From Peptostreptococcaceae bacterium (GTDB lineage Bacteria > Bacillota_A > Clostridia > Peptostreptococcales > Acidaminobacteraceae): 8,565 nt of DNA. Below the pieces are notes generated by a model. The model was not told the origin of the DNA. It was given only the letters and a program-made list of their open reading frames with translations, and did no database searches. A program made the position numbers and the translations under genes. The stretch is taken from the NCBI GenBank assembly GCA_013619035.1, contig JABXKX010000456.1, positions 1 to 8,565 on the forward strand, in the 5' to 3' direction. Below, one piece after another: positions 1 through 6,036 of the stretch. The number at the start of each line of letters is the position of its first letter. Within the stretch, counting starts at the first letter, position 1.

Positions 1-1397
1 AGCTAATGATAAAAAATGTACGCGGCTTTAACAGTATCAATCAGTTGGTTTTTTTACCAAAGTCTGAGGAGCGGTCATTAAAGATACCGCTTGAAAAACA
101 AATTGAAGAGGCCAATCAGCTGATAACTTTTGAAGGTGAAAATGATTTTTATGTGACTGGTAATATGCAAACAGAACGATTTAATCCTGATTTTAGTTAT
201 GGGAAGGGACTTGCCATCAAAGAAGGAACAGCAACTCAAAGCTTTGAGATCTTAAAGTCGGAGATCTATAGGATTCAAAGTCAATTTTCATTTAGTCGCT
301 TAGAAGATGATGCAATCATCAGGATTTTTGATGAACACGGGACACTAATTTATGAAACGACAGTGTATCCGGAAAATGCAGTCAAAGCATCAACAACAAT
401 TAACTTCACACCTTTATCTTCTGATTATTTATACGAAATGATTCATAGAGAGAAGATCAGATATGAAAACAAGTTGGATGAAACAGGCGTGTATTTAAAA
501 AAGGGTTATTATTCAATAGCAATTGAATTTCAAAGTGATGTGATGAACTATAGTCCAATTGAGTCACTCGAGAAATTTGATAGTGATAGTTTACTCGTTA
601 GTACAACACTTGAATCACCATATTATCAAGAATGTAGTCCTTGTGAAACAATCACTATGGATATGTTTAATCATGAACTTAAGGGAGATGAAATCACAAT
701 TCACTATGAACCAACTTGTTCTTGTGACTGGTATATCTATTCAAGTAAAAAAATAGCAGTATCGGCTCAAGAGGAATTAAGAGTGGCTTATCGTGCAATT
801 TCAGAACATGTTGAAAAGCGTCATGGTAAATTGGTTTATGTGGATCAATTTGATCATGTCGTTAAGACTGAGTTTATATTTGAAGTAGAAGAATCTAAAA
901 AATCTCAGTGGAACGATTACGAACAATTGTCCATTGTCCCTGAAGGTGCTGCTTATGTGATGCTGCAATTTTGGACAAGAGGTGATAAAGAAAAAGAAGG
1001 TTATTTAAGTATTAATTCTTTGTCACTTGAAAAATATGATGATTATACAATACTTGATAATCTACTGATTTATAGTCAGTCTGAACTAAAAGAAACAATA
1101 AATTCGATTGCTTATTATCAACTTGATAAAGACATGAAAAAAACTGTGGTTGTTGATAACTTTAAAAGGCCTTTTATGTGGAATAGTTATTTATCGCCAT
1201 CAACTCTTTGGCGGATAAATGGACAGACTTACGATTTAATCTTGAATGGAGTAACAATGGGGTATGAGTTAAAAAATAAAGAAAATAAGATGGTGCCGAT
1301 TTTAGGTAGAGTTTATCAATTCGGTCTACTACTTTATGGTTTGGCATTTATTGTACCGCTTTGTTTATTAATTATATTGAGAAGGAGCAAACGATGA
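1..1397 (+). CDS. C-terminal part of a membrane-anchored extracytoplasmic protein (5' partial, unknown function)
   Basis: The reading frame is open to the left edge. The first ATG (position 6) has no visible ribosome binding site and is not followed by a signal peptide. The protein ends in a hydrophobic helix (about residues 430-458 counted from that ATG) with a basic RRSKR tail, so the bulk should lie outside the membrane and an upstream signal or transmembrane segment is expected. I therefore call it 5' truncated. The composition is rich in beta-strand-like, Tyr/Ser/Thr-containing stretches. Two parts (about 30-180 and 255-345) look like beta-sandwich domains; the second ends in a GYLSINSLSLEKYDD-type strand reminiscent of carbohydrate-binding jelly rolls. 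This is inference without a profile match. A CSPC pair (C210, C213) and a CSC pair (C238, C240) lie about 25 residues apart and could form disulfides or a metal site. The stop overlaps the start of the response regulator gene (ATGA), so the genes are probably co-transcribed and translationally coupled. An accessory or sensory role for the two-component system is possible but unproven. Confidence 0.75.
   Translation, partial: LMIKNVRGFNSINQLVFLPKSEERSLKIPLEKQIEEANQLITFEGENDFYVTGNMQTERFNPDFSYGKGLAIKEGTATQSFEILKSEIYRIQSQFSFSRLEDDAIIRIFDEHGTLIYETTVYPENAVKASTTINFTPLSSDYLYEMIHREKIRYENKLDETGVYLKKGYYSIAIEFQSDVMNYSPIESLEKFDSDSLLVSTTLESPYYQECSPCETITMDMFNHELKGDEITIHYEPTCSCDWYIYSSKKIAVSAQEELRVAYRAISEHVEKRHGKLVYVDQFDHVVKTEFIFEVEESKKSQWNDYEQLSIVPEGAAYVMLQFWTRGDKEKEGYLSINSLSLEKYDDYTILDNLLIYSQSELKETINSIAYYQLDKDMKKTVVVDNFKRPFMWNSYLSPSTLWRINGQTYDLILNGVTMGYELKNKENKMVPILGRVYQFGLLLYGLAFIVPLCLLIILRRSKR
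1382..1396 (+). promoter_or_regulatory. Ribosome binding site and start codon of the response regulator gene
   Basis: AAGGAG at 1382-1387 stands six bases before the ATG at 1394. It decides the start: an in-frame ATG at 1361 would add 11 residues, but it has no such site and lies inside the transmembrane-coding end of the upstream gene. The product from 1394 begins MKRVLIVDDD, exactly where receiver domains begin. The same bases (1394-1397, ATGA) hold the upstream stop. Confidence 0.85.
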
Positions 1398-2083
1398 AAA
1401 GAGTCTTAATAGTAGATGATGATCCATCGATGGTGGAATTGATAAAATTAATTTTAGAGAATAATAACTTCACGGTGATAAGTGCGGGTACAGGCGAGTA
1501 TGCTTTAAAACAACTTGAGGATGAACTGGTTGATGCCTGTTTACTGGATATGATGTTACCGGACATTAATGGACTACAGTTGTTGCAACAAATTAGAGCG
1601 TTGCCTATGGGAAAACATATCCCTCTCATCATGATTACCAGTAAACAAGACGAGTTTGATACGGTTCTTGGTTTAGAATTAGGAGCAGATGATTTTATTC
1701 ATAAACCGTTTAAAAAGAGAGAATTGATTGCTAGGTTAAATGTTATCTTTAGAAGAATAGAACAGGACAAACAATCTATCTTAATGCCGATCAGTTTTGG
1801 AGATGTGAGCATTAACCCGTACACGCATTCAGTAAAAAAAGGGGAACATTTACTTGAATTAACACCTAAGGAGTTTAAATTATTATTATATCTTGTGACC
1901 AATCCCAATATGATTTTTTCTAGAGATCAATTACTAAATTCAGTCTGGGATGATGTTGTTGCGATAGAAACAAGGACGGTAGACGTTCATATGAGAAAGC
2001 TTAGAATGAAAATTGAAACAGAACCTAAATCTCCGAAGTGGTTAGAAACTGTAAGGGGATATGGGTATAGGTTTTCTAAATAG
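1394..2083 (+). CDS. OmpR/PhoB-family response regulator (receiver plus winged helix), 229 aa
   Basis: This is a cytoplasmic DNA-binding response regulator, the likely output of the hybrid kinase encoded next. The receiver domain (about 3-115) has the acidic pocket D8/D9/D10, the phospho-acceptor D52 in LLDMMLPDINGL, the switch Thr at T82 (MIT) and K104 in the KPF motif. All expected catalytic residues are present. A short linker leads to a winged-helix domain (about 130-227) with the family hallmarks LTPKEFKLL, SRDQLL, VDVHMRKLR and a C-terminal TVRGYGYRF. The length is normal for the family. It overlaps the upstream gene by four bases and is followed by the kinase gene after eight bases; the kinase's AGGAG overlaps this gene's TAG stop. 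PhoB/OmpR-type regulators normally bind direct repeats as dimers; no target site was identified here. Family assignment is secure. The regulon is unknown, so no gene symbol is given. Confidence 0.96.
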   Translation: MKRVLIVDDDPSMVELIKLILENNNFTVISAGTGEYALKQLEDELVDACLLDMMLPDINGLQLLQQIRALPMGKHIPLIMITSKQDEFDTVLGLELGADDFIHKPFKKRELIARLNVIFRRIEQDKQSILMPISFGDVSINPYTHSVKKGEHLLELTPKEFKLLLYLVTNPNMIFSRDQLLNSVWDDVVAIETRTVDVHMRKLRMKIETEPKSPKWLETVRGYGYRFSK

Positions 2084-2091
2084 GAGAAGTC

Positions 2092-4260
2092 ATGAAATTT
2101 AAATCGATGAAATCCAAACTTGCTTTTCTAATGATTGCAATTATAATCATTGTTGCTCTTTTGAGTACAGTGCTTGTTAATAATGTCCTTACTTCTATTG
2201 TTGAAAATAGGATTAGCAATGAGGCAAAACTAATACTGGATAATCTAAGAATTTCAACTGCAACGCTATTACATCATGAAAATAGTGAAGACGATATAGC
2301 TGCTTTAATCAATCAAACCGTTTCTTATGAGTTAATAGAGAAGGTTTCATTTTGTAATAGTCAACAGAAGATAATTGTTTCGAGTGAAGAAGGCGAAGAG
2401 GGGTTATATACGGATAATATGTGTGTCTCAAGTGTTGCCACTAATCATAAAGACTTTGCAAGTTACTTTGATGTAGACAATCATATTTATGAAATGGCAA
2501 TGCCTGTTTCGGATCATGAAAGTTTAGGGATTATCTACCTCAGTTTAGATTCTTCCTATATAGATAACCTTTTGAGTTCCAGCACCACTCATGTCATTAT
2601 CACTATTATTTTGATACAAACTGTTGTACTTATCGCTATTTTTATTGTACTCAATTTTCAAGTCATCAGACCTTTAAAGATCATTAATGCATCCACTGAA
2701 AAGGTCATAAAAAATGACTTTAATTCACCACTTGAATTAAATAGAAACGATGAGTTTGACGAGTTAGAAAAAGCTTATAACAAAATGTTGGATCATATCA
2801 AGCGCTATATGGAACACTTAGAAAATGATAAAAAAATGGCTGTTCAAAGTTCGCAGGAAAAAATGAATTTTTTAGCACGAATGAGTCATGAGATTAGAAC
2901 GCCATTAAATTCTATTATAGGATTTTCTAGTTTGCTACTTGAACGTAATTCTAATATAGAGGATAAAAAAGAATTAAATATCATCATCAATGCATCTAAT
3001 CACCTTGTTAATGTGGTTAATGATATTCTTGATATTACTAAAATGGAACAGCATCAATTGATCTTAGAAAATGAACCTTACTCCATGAGACGCGTGATGG
3101 AGCAAATCAGTGCAATGTTTGAAATGCAAATCAAAAACAAGGGTTTGACATTTGAAGTCACTATTAATAAAAATGTTCCAACAATGTTGTTTGGAGACAG
3201 TTTTAGGATTAAGGAAATTATCATTAATTTAATGGGAAATGCTTTAAAGTTCACTGAGAAAGGCAGTATCAAAGTTGTTATAGATTATGAGTTACCTTTT
3301 TTGAGTATTGCTGTGACCGATACAGGTGTTGGAATACCTGAAGAGAAAAAATCAATAATATTTGAACCTTTTGAGCAATCGGATGAGACGGTTACAAGGT
3401 TATATGGAGGTACGGGACTTGGTTTGGCCATTTCAAAAAAAATAGCACAACTCATGGGTGGGGATATCCATGTCATTTCAGATGGTAAAACAGGCTCAAC
3501 TTTTACAGTTGTGGTTGAATCACAAATAAATCTTAATGAAATGGATGAGTCTGTTATTATGGTTGAGTCATGGATTTCTGAAGATCCTGAAATTGAAAAT
3601 ATTATAATGGAGTTCTTACCAAAATTACCTGGTCGTGTAGACGAAATCAAGACCTTGGTAAAAGAGCAACGCATTGAGGCATTACAAGTCGCTTTACACG
3701 CGTTTAGAGGTGTTTCTGGAAACCTGAATATCAATGAAATTGCCTCGTGTCTTGATGAATTTGAAAGATATGTAGTAATGAATCCTGAAGTGGATGACAA
3801 TTATGATATCTATTTAGAGGCATTAAATTTAATCATGAATAAAATTCCAAGTTATTATCTTATAGAACATAAAACAAAAGGTAGTAGCGAAACCACAAAA
3901 GGAGATTTAAAATTACTGTTAGCTGAAGATGTTATAGAGAATCGCTATTTAGTAAAGATGATTTTACAGAATCACTCTGTTGCTATTGATGAGGCAAAAG
4001 ATGGTGAGGAAGTCATCAAGATGCTTTTGTTAAAATCGTATGATGTTCTACTACTTGATATTCAAATGCCTATTAAATCGGGTATTGATGTTTTAAACTG
4101 GATTAATGATAATAGTGAATACAGACCAAAACATGTGATTGCATTGTCAGCTAATGCAAGAAGAGAAGATATGGAAAGGTATATGAGTTTAGGTTGTACC
4201 GATTATCTGTCCAAACCTATCGATAAAGAGTTATTAAGAAATAAGATAGGAGCTATGTAA
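2092..4260 (+). CDS. Hybrid sensor histidine kinase with order HAMP-HisKA-HATPase-Hpt-REC, 722 aa
   Basis: This is a membrane sensor kinase that should autophosphorylate and pass phosphate through an internal relay. It starts at ATG 2092, five bases after AGGAG (2082-2086). TM1 is about 10-30. An extracytoplasmic sensor region (about 31-165) contains two cysteines and a Cache-like final strand (LGIIYLSLDSSYI). TM2 is about 167-188, followed by HAMP (about 188-240) and a coiled coil. HisKA carries the phospho-acceptor H266 in MSHEIRTPLN. The HATPase domain has N383 (N box, NLMGNALKF), D410-x-G-x-G (G1), FEPFEQ (F box) and GGTGLGL at 439-445 (G2), so the kinase core looks complete. Residues about 500-590 form a helical Hpt-like domain with H536 in LHAFRGVSGNLN, matching HxxKG with Arg for Lys. 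The C-terminal receiver (606-722) has E612/D613, D656, S686 and K708. An H266-D656-H536-D52(regulator) relay is inferred. The Hpt-before-REC order is unusual; ArcB, BarA and EvgS place Hpt last. The gene is intact, and an IS lies 26 bases past its stop. Confidence 0.95.
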   Translation: MKFKSMKSKLAFLMIAIIIIVALLSTVLVNNVLTSIVENRISNEAKLILDNLRISTATLLHHENSEDDIAALINQTVSYELIEKVSFCNSQQKIIVSSEEGEEGLYTDNMCVSSVATNHKDFASYFDVDNHIYEMAMPVSDHESLGIIYLSLDSSYIDNLLSSSTTHVIITIILIQTVVLIAIFIVLNFQVIRPLKIINASTEKVIKNDFNSPLELNRNDEFDELEKAYNKMLDHIKRYMEHLENDKKMAVQSSQEKMNFLARMSHEIRTPLNSIIGFSSLLLERNSNIEDKKELNIIINASNHLVNVVNDILDITKMEQHQLILENEPYSMRRVMEQISAMFEMQIKNKGLTFEVTINKNVPTMLFGDSFRIKEIIINLMGNALKFTEKGSIKVVIDYELPFLSIAVTDTGVGIPEEKKSIIFEPFEQSDETVTRLYGGTGLGLAISKKIAQLMGGDIHVISDGKTGSTFTVVVESQINLNEMDESVIMVESWISEDPEIENIIMEFLPKLPGRVDEIKTLVKEQRIEALQVALHAFRGVSGNLNINEIASCLDEFERYVVMNPEVDDNYDIYLEALNLIMNKIPSYYLIEHKTKGSSETTKGDLKLLLAEDVIENRYLVKMILQNHSVAIDEAKDGEEVIKMLLLKSYDVLLLDIQMPIKSGIDVLNWINDNSEYRPKHVIALSANARREDMERYMSLGCTDYLSKPIDKELLRNKIGAM

Positions 4261-4265
4261 ATACA

Positions 4266-4281
4266 AAGAAGAGACAATCTT
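4266..4281 (+). terminator. Left arm of the operon's intrinsic terminator, split by the IS
   Basis: AAGAGACAATCTT (4269-4281) is complementary to AAGACTGTCTCTT (5811-5823) on the far side of the IS, apart from one A-C mismatch. Removing the IS and one copy of the AAA duplication leaves a 13-position stem with an ATAA tetraloop followed by TTT (5824-5826), then A, then TTT. That is a standard terminator five bases or so after the kinase stop. AAG at 4266-4268 could extend the stem by pairing with TTT at 5824-5826. With the 1522-bp element in the loop the two arms can no longer act as a normal terminator. Confidence 0.85.
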
Positions 4282-4283
4282 AT

Positions 4284-4286
4284 AAA
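4284..4286. repeat. Target site duplication AAA, left copy (right copy 5809-5811)
   Basis: AAA directly precedes the left IS tip (TGTAGTGACC), and AAA directly follows the right tip (GGTCGGCACA). Three-base duplications are typical of the IS150 group of the IS3 family. A three-base A repeat is weak evidence alone, but it agrees with the TG...CA tips and with the restored terminator. Confidence 0.7.
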
Positions 4287-4310
4287 TGTAGTGACCCCCA
4301 AAAGTTAGAC
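4287..4310. repeat. Terminal inverted repeat of the IS, orfB (distal) end
   Basis: This 24-bp end matches the reverse complement of 5785-5808 at 19 of 24 positions. The differences lie at positions 4-6 and 13-14 from the tip. It is the transposase binding and cleavage end beyond the orfB stop. Confidence 0.88.
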
Positions 4311-4313
4311 TTT

Positions 4314-4347
4314 ATAGCGTAGCAGTTAATTCTGTTACGCTATTTTT
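4314..4347 (+). terminator. IS-borne intrinsic terminator facing transcription from the kinase operon
   Basis: ATAGCGTAGCAG (4314-4325) pairs with CTGTTACGCTAT (4332-4343) over 12 bp with one G-U pair and a six-base loop (TTAATT). TTTT (4344-4347) follows, so it should work on the plus strand. On the minus strand the stem is followed by AAAG, so it would not terminate the transposase mRNA. It lies just inside the inverted repeat and next to the orfB stop, so it would stop kinase-operon transcripts from running antisense through the transposase genes. It would also stand in for the terminator the insertion broke. Confidence 0.8.
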
Positions 4348-5227
4348 ATGCAGCTAAGACATTTATCCTATATTTAACAGGACTCATCCAGCCTAGTTTC
4401 TCTTTAATTCGTTGTTCATTATAATACTTAATGTAATCTTTAATTGCATATTTCAAATCATCATAGCTTTTATAAATTAGACCATAATACATTTCCTGCT
4501 TCATGATACCAAAGAAGTTTTCCATAACTGAATTATCATGACAATTTCCTTTGCGAGACATACTTTGAAATATTTTATGTTCTTTCAAAGTTCTTGTATA
4601 CGCTTTCATTTGATATGCCCATCCTTGATCTGAATGGAATGTTCGTCTGTATTTACAATTAGAAGTTACTTCTATGGCCCTATTTAAGGCGTTCATAATG
4701 CTTTGAGCAGAAGGACGTTGTGAAATACCATAACTTATTATCTCACGATTAGAGAGGTCCATAAATGGATCAAAGTATAGTTTTTTTATTACAAGCGTTC
4801 CTTGATCATTCGTCTCGTAATACTTAAATTCAGTTGTATCAGTAGTAATTTTTTGATGTACTATGTTTGTATCAAACCTTCTATTCACTCTATTTGATGC
4901 GATTTCTCCAACTTTTCCTTTATAAGAACTATACTTTCTACTTTTCCTAACAAATGATTTAACTTGAATACCAAGCTTTTGTACAATCCTTTGAACTTTT
5001 TTCTTATTGATTACGATGCCAAGAGTTCTTAACTCGCCATAAATCCTACGATAACCGTAATCTTTATGTTTTTTTCGAATTTCTAGGATTGTATTTTCAA
5101 TTTCTTGATCAGGATTTATTCTATCAAATCTTTTCTGCCAGTACATGTACGTAGCTTTTGGAAAACCAGTATACGCGAGAATATCTTTTAATTTGAAATT
5201 TCCTCGGAGACTATGAATTATTCTCGC
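4346..5227 (-). CDS. IS150-group transposase OrfB, DDE catalytic part (translated by -1 frameshift from orfA)
   Basis: This is the catalytic half of an IS3-family transposase. It cuts and joins the IS ends through a circular intermediate, as known for this family. The end given is where the -1 frame takes over from orfA. The first internal ATG is at 5146, but family-like sequence (EEKARIIHSLRGNFKLKDIL) lies upstream of it, so the natural product is probably the OrfAB fusion of about 468 residues. Counting from the 5146 Met: an HTH_21-type segment with YGYRRIYGELR (30-40), then the rve integrase core with D103 (ITTDTTEF), D173 (HSDQGWAYQ) and E209 (SVMENFFGIMKQE). The D173-E209 gap of 35 residues gives the DD(35)E signature. 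A C-terminal YNEQRIKEKLGWMSPVKYR matches the family end. No stop or frameshift damage is seen. The TAA stop abuts the IS-borne plus-strand terminator. Confidence 0.93.
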   Translation of the reverse strand, partial: ARIIHSLRGNFKLKDILAYTGFPKATYMYWQKRFDRINPDQEIENTILEIRKKHKDYGYRRIYGELRTLGIVINKKKVQRIVQKLGIQVKSFVRKSRKYSSYKGKVGEIASNRVNRRFDTNIVHQKITTDTTEFKYYETNDQGTLVIKKLYFDPFMDLSNREIISYGISQRPSAQSIMNALNRAIEVTSNCKYRRTFHSDQGWAYQMKAYTRTLKEHKIFQSMSRKGNCHDNSVMENFFGIMKQEMYYGLIYKSYDDLKYAIKDYIKYYNEQRIKEKLGWMSPVKYRINVLAA

Positions 5228-5250
5228 TTTTTCTTCAGAGGTATTCCCTC
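5175..5250 (-). promoter_or_regulatory. Programmed -1 frameshift site of the transposase (slippery AAA-AAG plus stem)
   Basis: Near the end of orfA the frame reads AAG AAA AAG (5235-5227), and the tRNA on AAG can re-pair with AAA in the -1 frame. The stop of orfA comes two codons later, and orfB is in the -1 frame. Directly downstream, GCGAGAATA (5227-5219) is perfectly complementary to TATTCTCGC (5183-5175), a 9-bp stem with a 35-base loop. An SD-like GAGGG (5250-5246) lies 13 bases upstream, and an AGGAGG lies further up at 5265-5260. SD-like and stem-loop stimulators are known at IS3-family frameshift sites. The slippery run is preceded by G, not A, so it may be less efficient than A AAA AAG. 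Confidence 0.7.
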
Positions 5251-5751
5251 TAAACGTAGCCTCCTCAGTTCTTTTAAATAAGCATTCTCTATTCTAAGTT
5301 TTAAATTTTCTTCCTCAAGTTGTTTTAAATATTCTGATTCAGAATTTTTACTTTGCTTTGTTTCTTTCTTTTGTTTTGGTTTAGACATTTTAGATGGACG
5401 TCCTTTCGTTTTAGGCATTAAAGCTTCAGGACCTGCAATTCTGTAATCGTTTACCCATTTACATAACATTGGCGAATTATTTACTTCAAATTGTAGAGCG
5501 AGTTCCCGATATGAAACTTCTGTTGTTAAATATAACTCTACTACATGAAGTTTAAATTCGAAAGTGTAATTTTGCTTTTTTCTGCTTCTGACTAATCCAT
5601 CATCACCAAACGTATTATAAGATGCTACCCATCGCTCCAAAACGGCTTGACTAGGAACTGAATATTTATTACATATAAATCTATATCCACCTTCACCTTT
5701 TAAATACTCTTGGACTAGTTTTCGTTTAAATTCAAAACTATATTTTGCCAT
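5218..5751 (-). CDS. IS150-group transposase OrfA, DNA-binding part, 177 aa
   Basis: OrfA supplies end recognition and multimerisation for the transposase. It contains two related helix-turn-helix segments. The first is about 1-53 (FEFKRKLVQEYL ... LERWVASYNTFG). The second is about 62-111 (FEFKLHVVELYL ... LCKWVNDYRIAGPEAL) and shows the same FEFK...W pattern. A basic linker (about 113-135) is followed by a leucine-zipper-like coiled coil (about 141-167; L145, L152, L159). The length fits the IS150 group. It starts at ATG 5751, ten bases after AGGAGGT (5768-5762). That ribosome binding site lies inside a hairpin formed with the IS tip, so translation from read-through transcripts should be poor. 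Its last codons hold the slippery site used to make OrfAB. OrfA alone often acts as a repressor in this family; this is not shown here. Confidence 0.93.
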   Translation of the reverse strand: MAKYSFEFKRKLVQEYLKGEGGYRFICNKYSVPSQAVLERWVASYNTFGDDGLVRSRKKQNYTFEFKLHVVELYLTTEVSYRELALQFEVNNSPMLCKWVNDYRIAGPEALMPKTKGRPSKMSKPKQKKETKQSKNSESEYLKQLEEENLKLRIENAYLKELRRLRLEGIPLKKKRE

Positions 5752-5752
5752 T

Positions 5753-5804
5753 AAAAAACCGACCTCCTGGAAATTAGATTGTTGGTCTAACTTTCAGGGG
5801 TCGG
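5753..5804 (-). promoter_or_regulatory. Hairpin at the IS end covering the orfA ribosome binding site, followed by T6
   Basis: In minus-strand RNA entering from outside, CCGACC (5804-5799) pairs with GGTCGG (5764-5759) and CCTG (5798-5795) with CAGG (5769-5766), leaving A5765 bulged. After one A-C mismatch, AAAGTTAGA (5794-5786) pairs largely with TCTAATTT (5778-5771), with one G-U pair. The loop is seven bases. The 3' arm contains the orfA AGGAGGT and is followed by TTTTTT (5758-5753). It can therefore act as an intrinsic terminator and as an SD-hiding hairpin. Transcripts starting inside the element would lack the 5' arm. Similar protection against impinging transcription is known from other IS elements such as IS10 and IS50. 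Confidence 0.75.
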
Positions 5805-5808
5805 CACA
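5785..5808. repeat. Terminal inverted repeat of the IS, orfA (proximal) end
   Basis: This is the partner of 4287-4310, with 19 of 24 positions matching on the reverse complement. Its bases also form the 5' arm of the hairpin that covers the orfA ribosome binding site, so the transposase-binding end doubles as an expression control element. Confidence 0.88.
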
Positions 5809-5810
5809 AA

Positions 5811-5826
5811 AAGACTGTCTCTTTTT
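5811..5826 (+). terminator. Right arm and T-run of the split operon terminator
   Basis: AAGACTGTCTCTT (5811-5823) plus TTT (5824-5826) is the 3' half of the terminator whose 5' half lies at 4269-4281. In the uninterrupted state the structure ends a few bases from the stop codon of the convergent 51-codon gene. The opposite strand after the stem reads CTTTG, less T-rich, so it may also have served that gene weakly. A5811 belongs to the AAA duplication. Confidence 0.82.
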
Positions 5827-5828
5827 AT

Positions 5829-5984
5829 TTATTGTTGTAAATAATCCAAGTCTTTAATCATCCATGTATGTCGTTCTGCTTTTCTTAATTTGGCTTCGAT
5901 TTCTTTACAGTAATTTTCATATTGTTCTTTTTTATCGGCAATTTCCTGTTCTTCTTCCTTAGTTAGTTTTTTAGGTTTAGTCAT
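5829..5984 (-). CDS. Small charged helical protein of unknown function, 51 aa
   Basis: I do not recognise this protein. It starts MTKPKKLTKEEEQEIADK, is dominated by Lys and Glu, and should be almost entirely alpha-helical, with coiled-coil potential over about residues 6-40 and a C-terminal WMIKDLDYLQQ. It has no signal peptide and no membrane segment, so it is presumably cytoplasmic. Support for a real gene is an excellent AAGAGGTG ribosome binding site (5998-5991) six bases before the ATG, a plausible promoter upstream, protein-like composition, and a stop (5831-5829) placed exactly at the old shared terminator. It converges on the kinase operon. Since the IS inserted, its transcripts run into the IS end, where the orfA-side hairpin with its T-run may act as a replacement terminator. 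A single Cys (C26) is present. Confidence 0.72.
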   Translation of the reverse strand: MTKPKKLTKEEEQEIADKKEQYENYCKEIEAKLRKAERHTWMIKDLDYLQQ

Positions 5985-6006
5985 AATAATCACCTCTTAT
6001 ATACTA

Positions 6007-6036
6007 TATATACCCACTTTATAATGTTGCATTCAA
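6007..6036 (-). promoter_or_regulatory. Candidate promoter of the 51-codon gene
   Basis: On the minus strand, TTGAAT (6036-6031) and TATATA (6012-6007) are separated by 18 bases, and the gene's ribosome binding site starts 9 bases past the -10. The region is AT-rich (TATATATAGTATATAAG), so other -10 choices are possible and the exact hexamers are uncertain. Confidence 0.4.

Larger units (their letters stand above)
4287..5808 (-). mobile_element. Complete IS150-group (IS3 family) insertion sequence, 1522 bp
   Basis: The element starts TGTAGTGACCCCC and ends GGGGTCGGCACA, giving the TG...CA termini usual for IS3-family elements. The terminal inverted repeats are 4287-4310 and 5785-5808; 19 of 24 positions match, with a shared core of GACCCC and AAAGTTAGAC. 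A 3-bp AAA duplication flanks it. It holds two overlapping minus-strand genes, orfA and orfB in the -1 frame, with an intact DD(35)E triad. Intact ends, genes and duplication suggest a fairly recent and possibly active insertion. It interrupts no coding sequence. It sits in the loop of the terminator between the kinase operon and the convergent small gene. Both ends carry hairpin/T-run structures facing inward-reading transcription. Confidence 0.93.

Noticed and set aside
1361..1393. An 11-residue longer N-terminus for the response regulator from ATG 1361
   Set aside because: It has no ribosome binding site and overlaps the upstream transmembrane coding end. The receiver homology starts at the 1394 Met, which has AAGGAG six bases upstream.
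3285..3800. 171-codon minus-strand ORF inside the kinase gene
   Set aside because: It is an antisense shadow of the HATPase/Hpt coding region, with a Ser/Ile/Thr-rich low-information product and no RBS. The plus-strand frame has clear catalytic motifs throughout.
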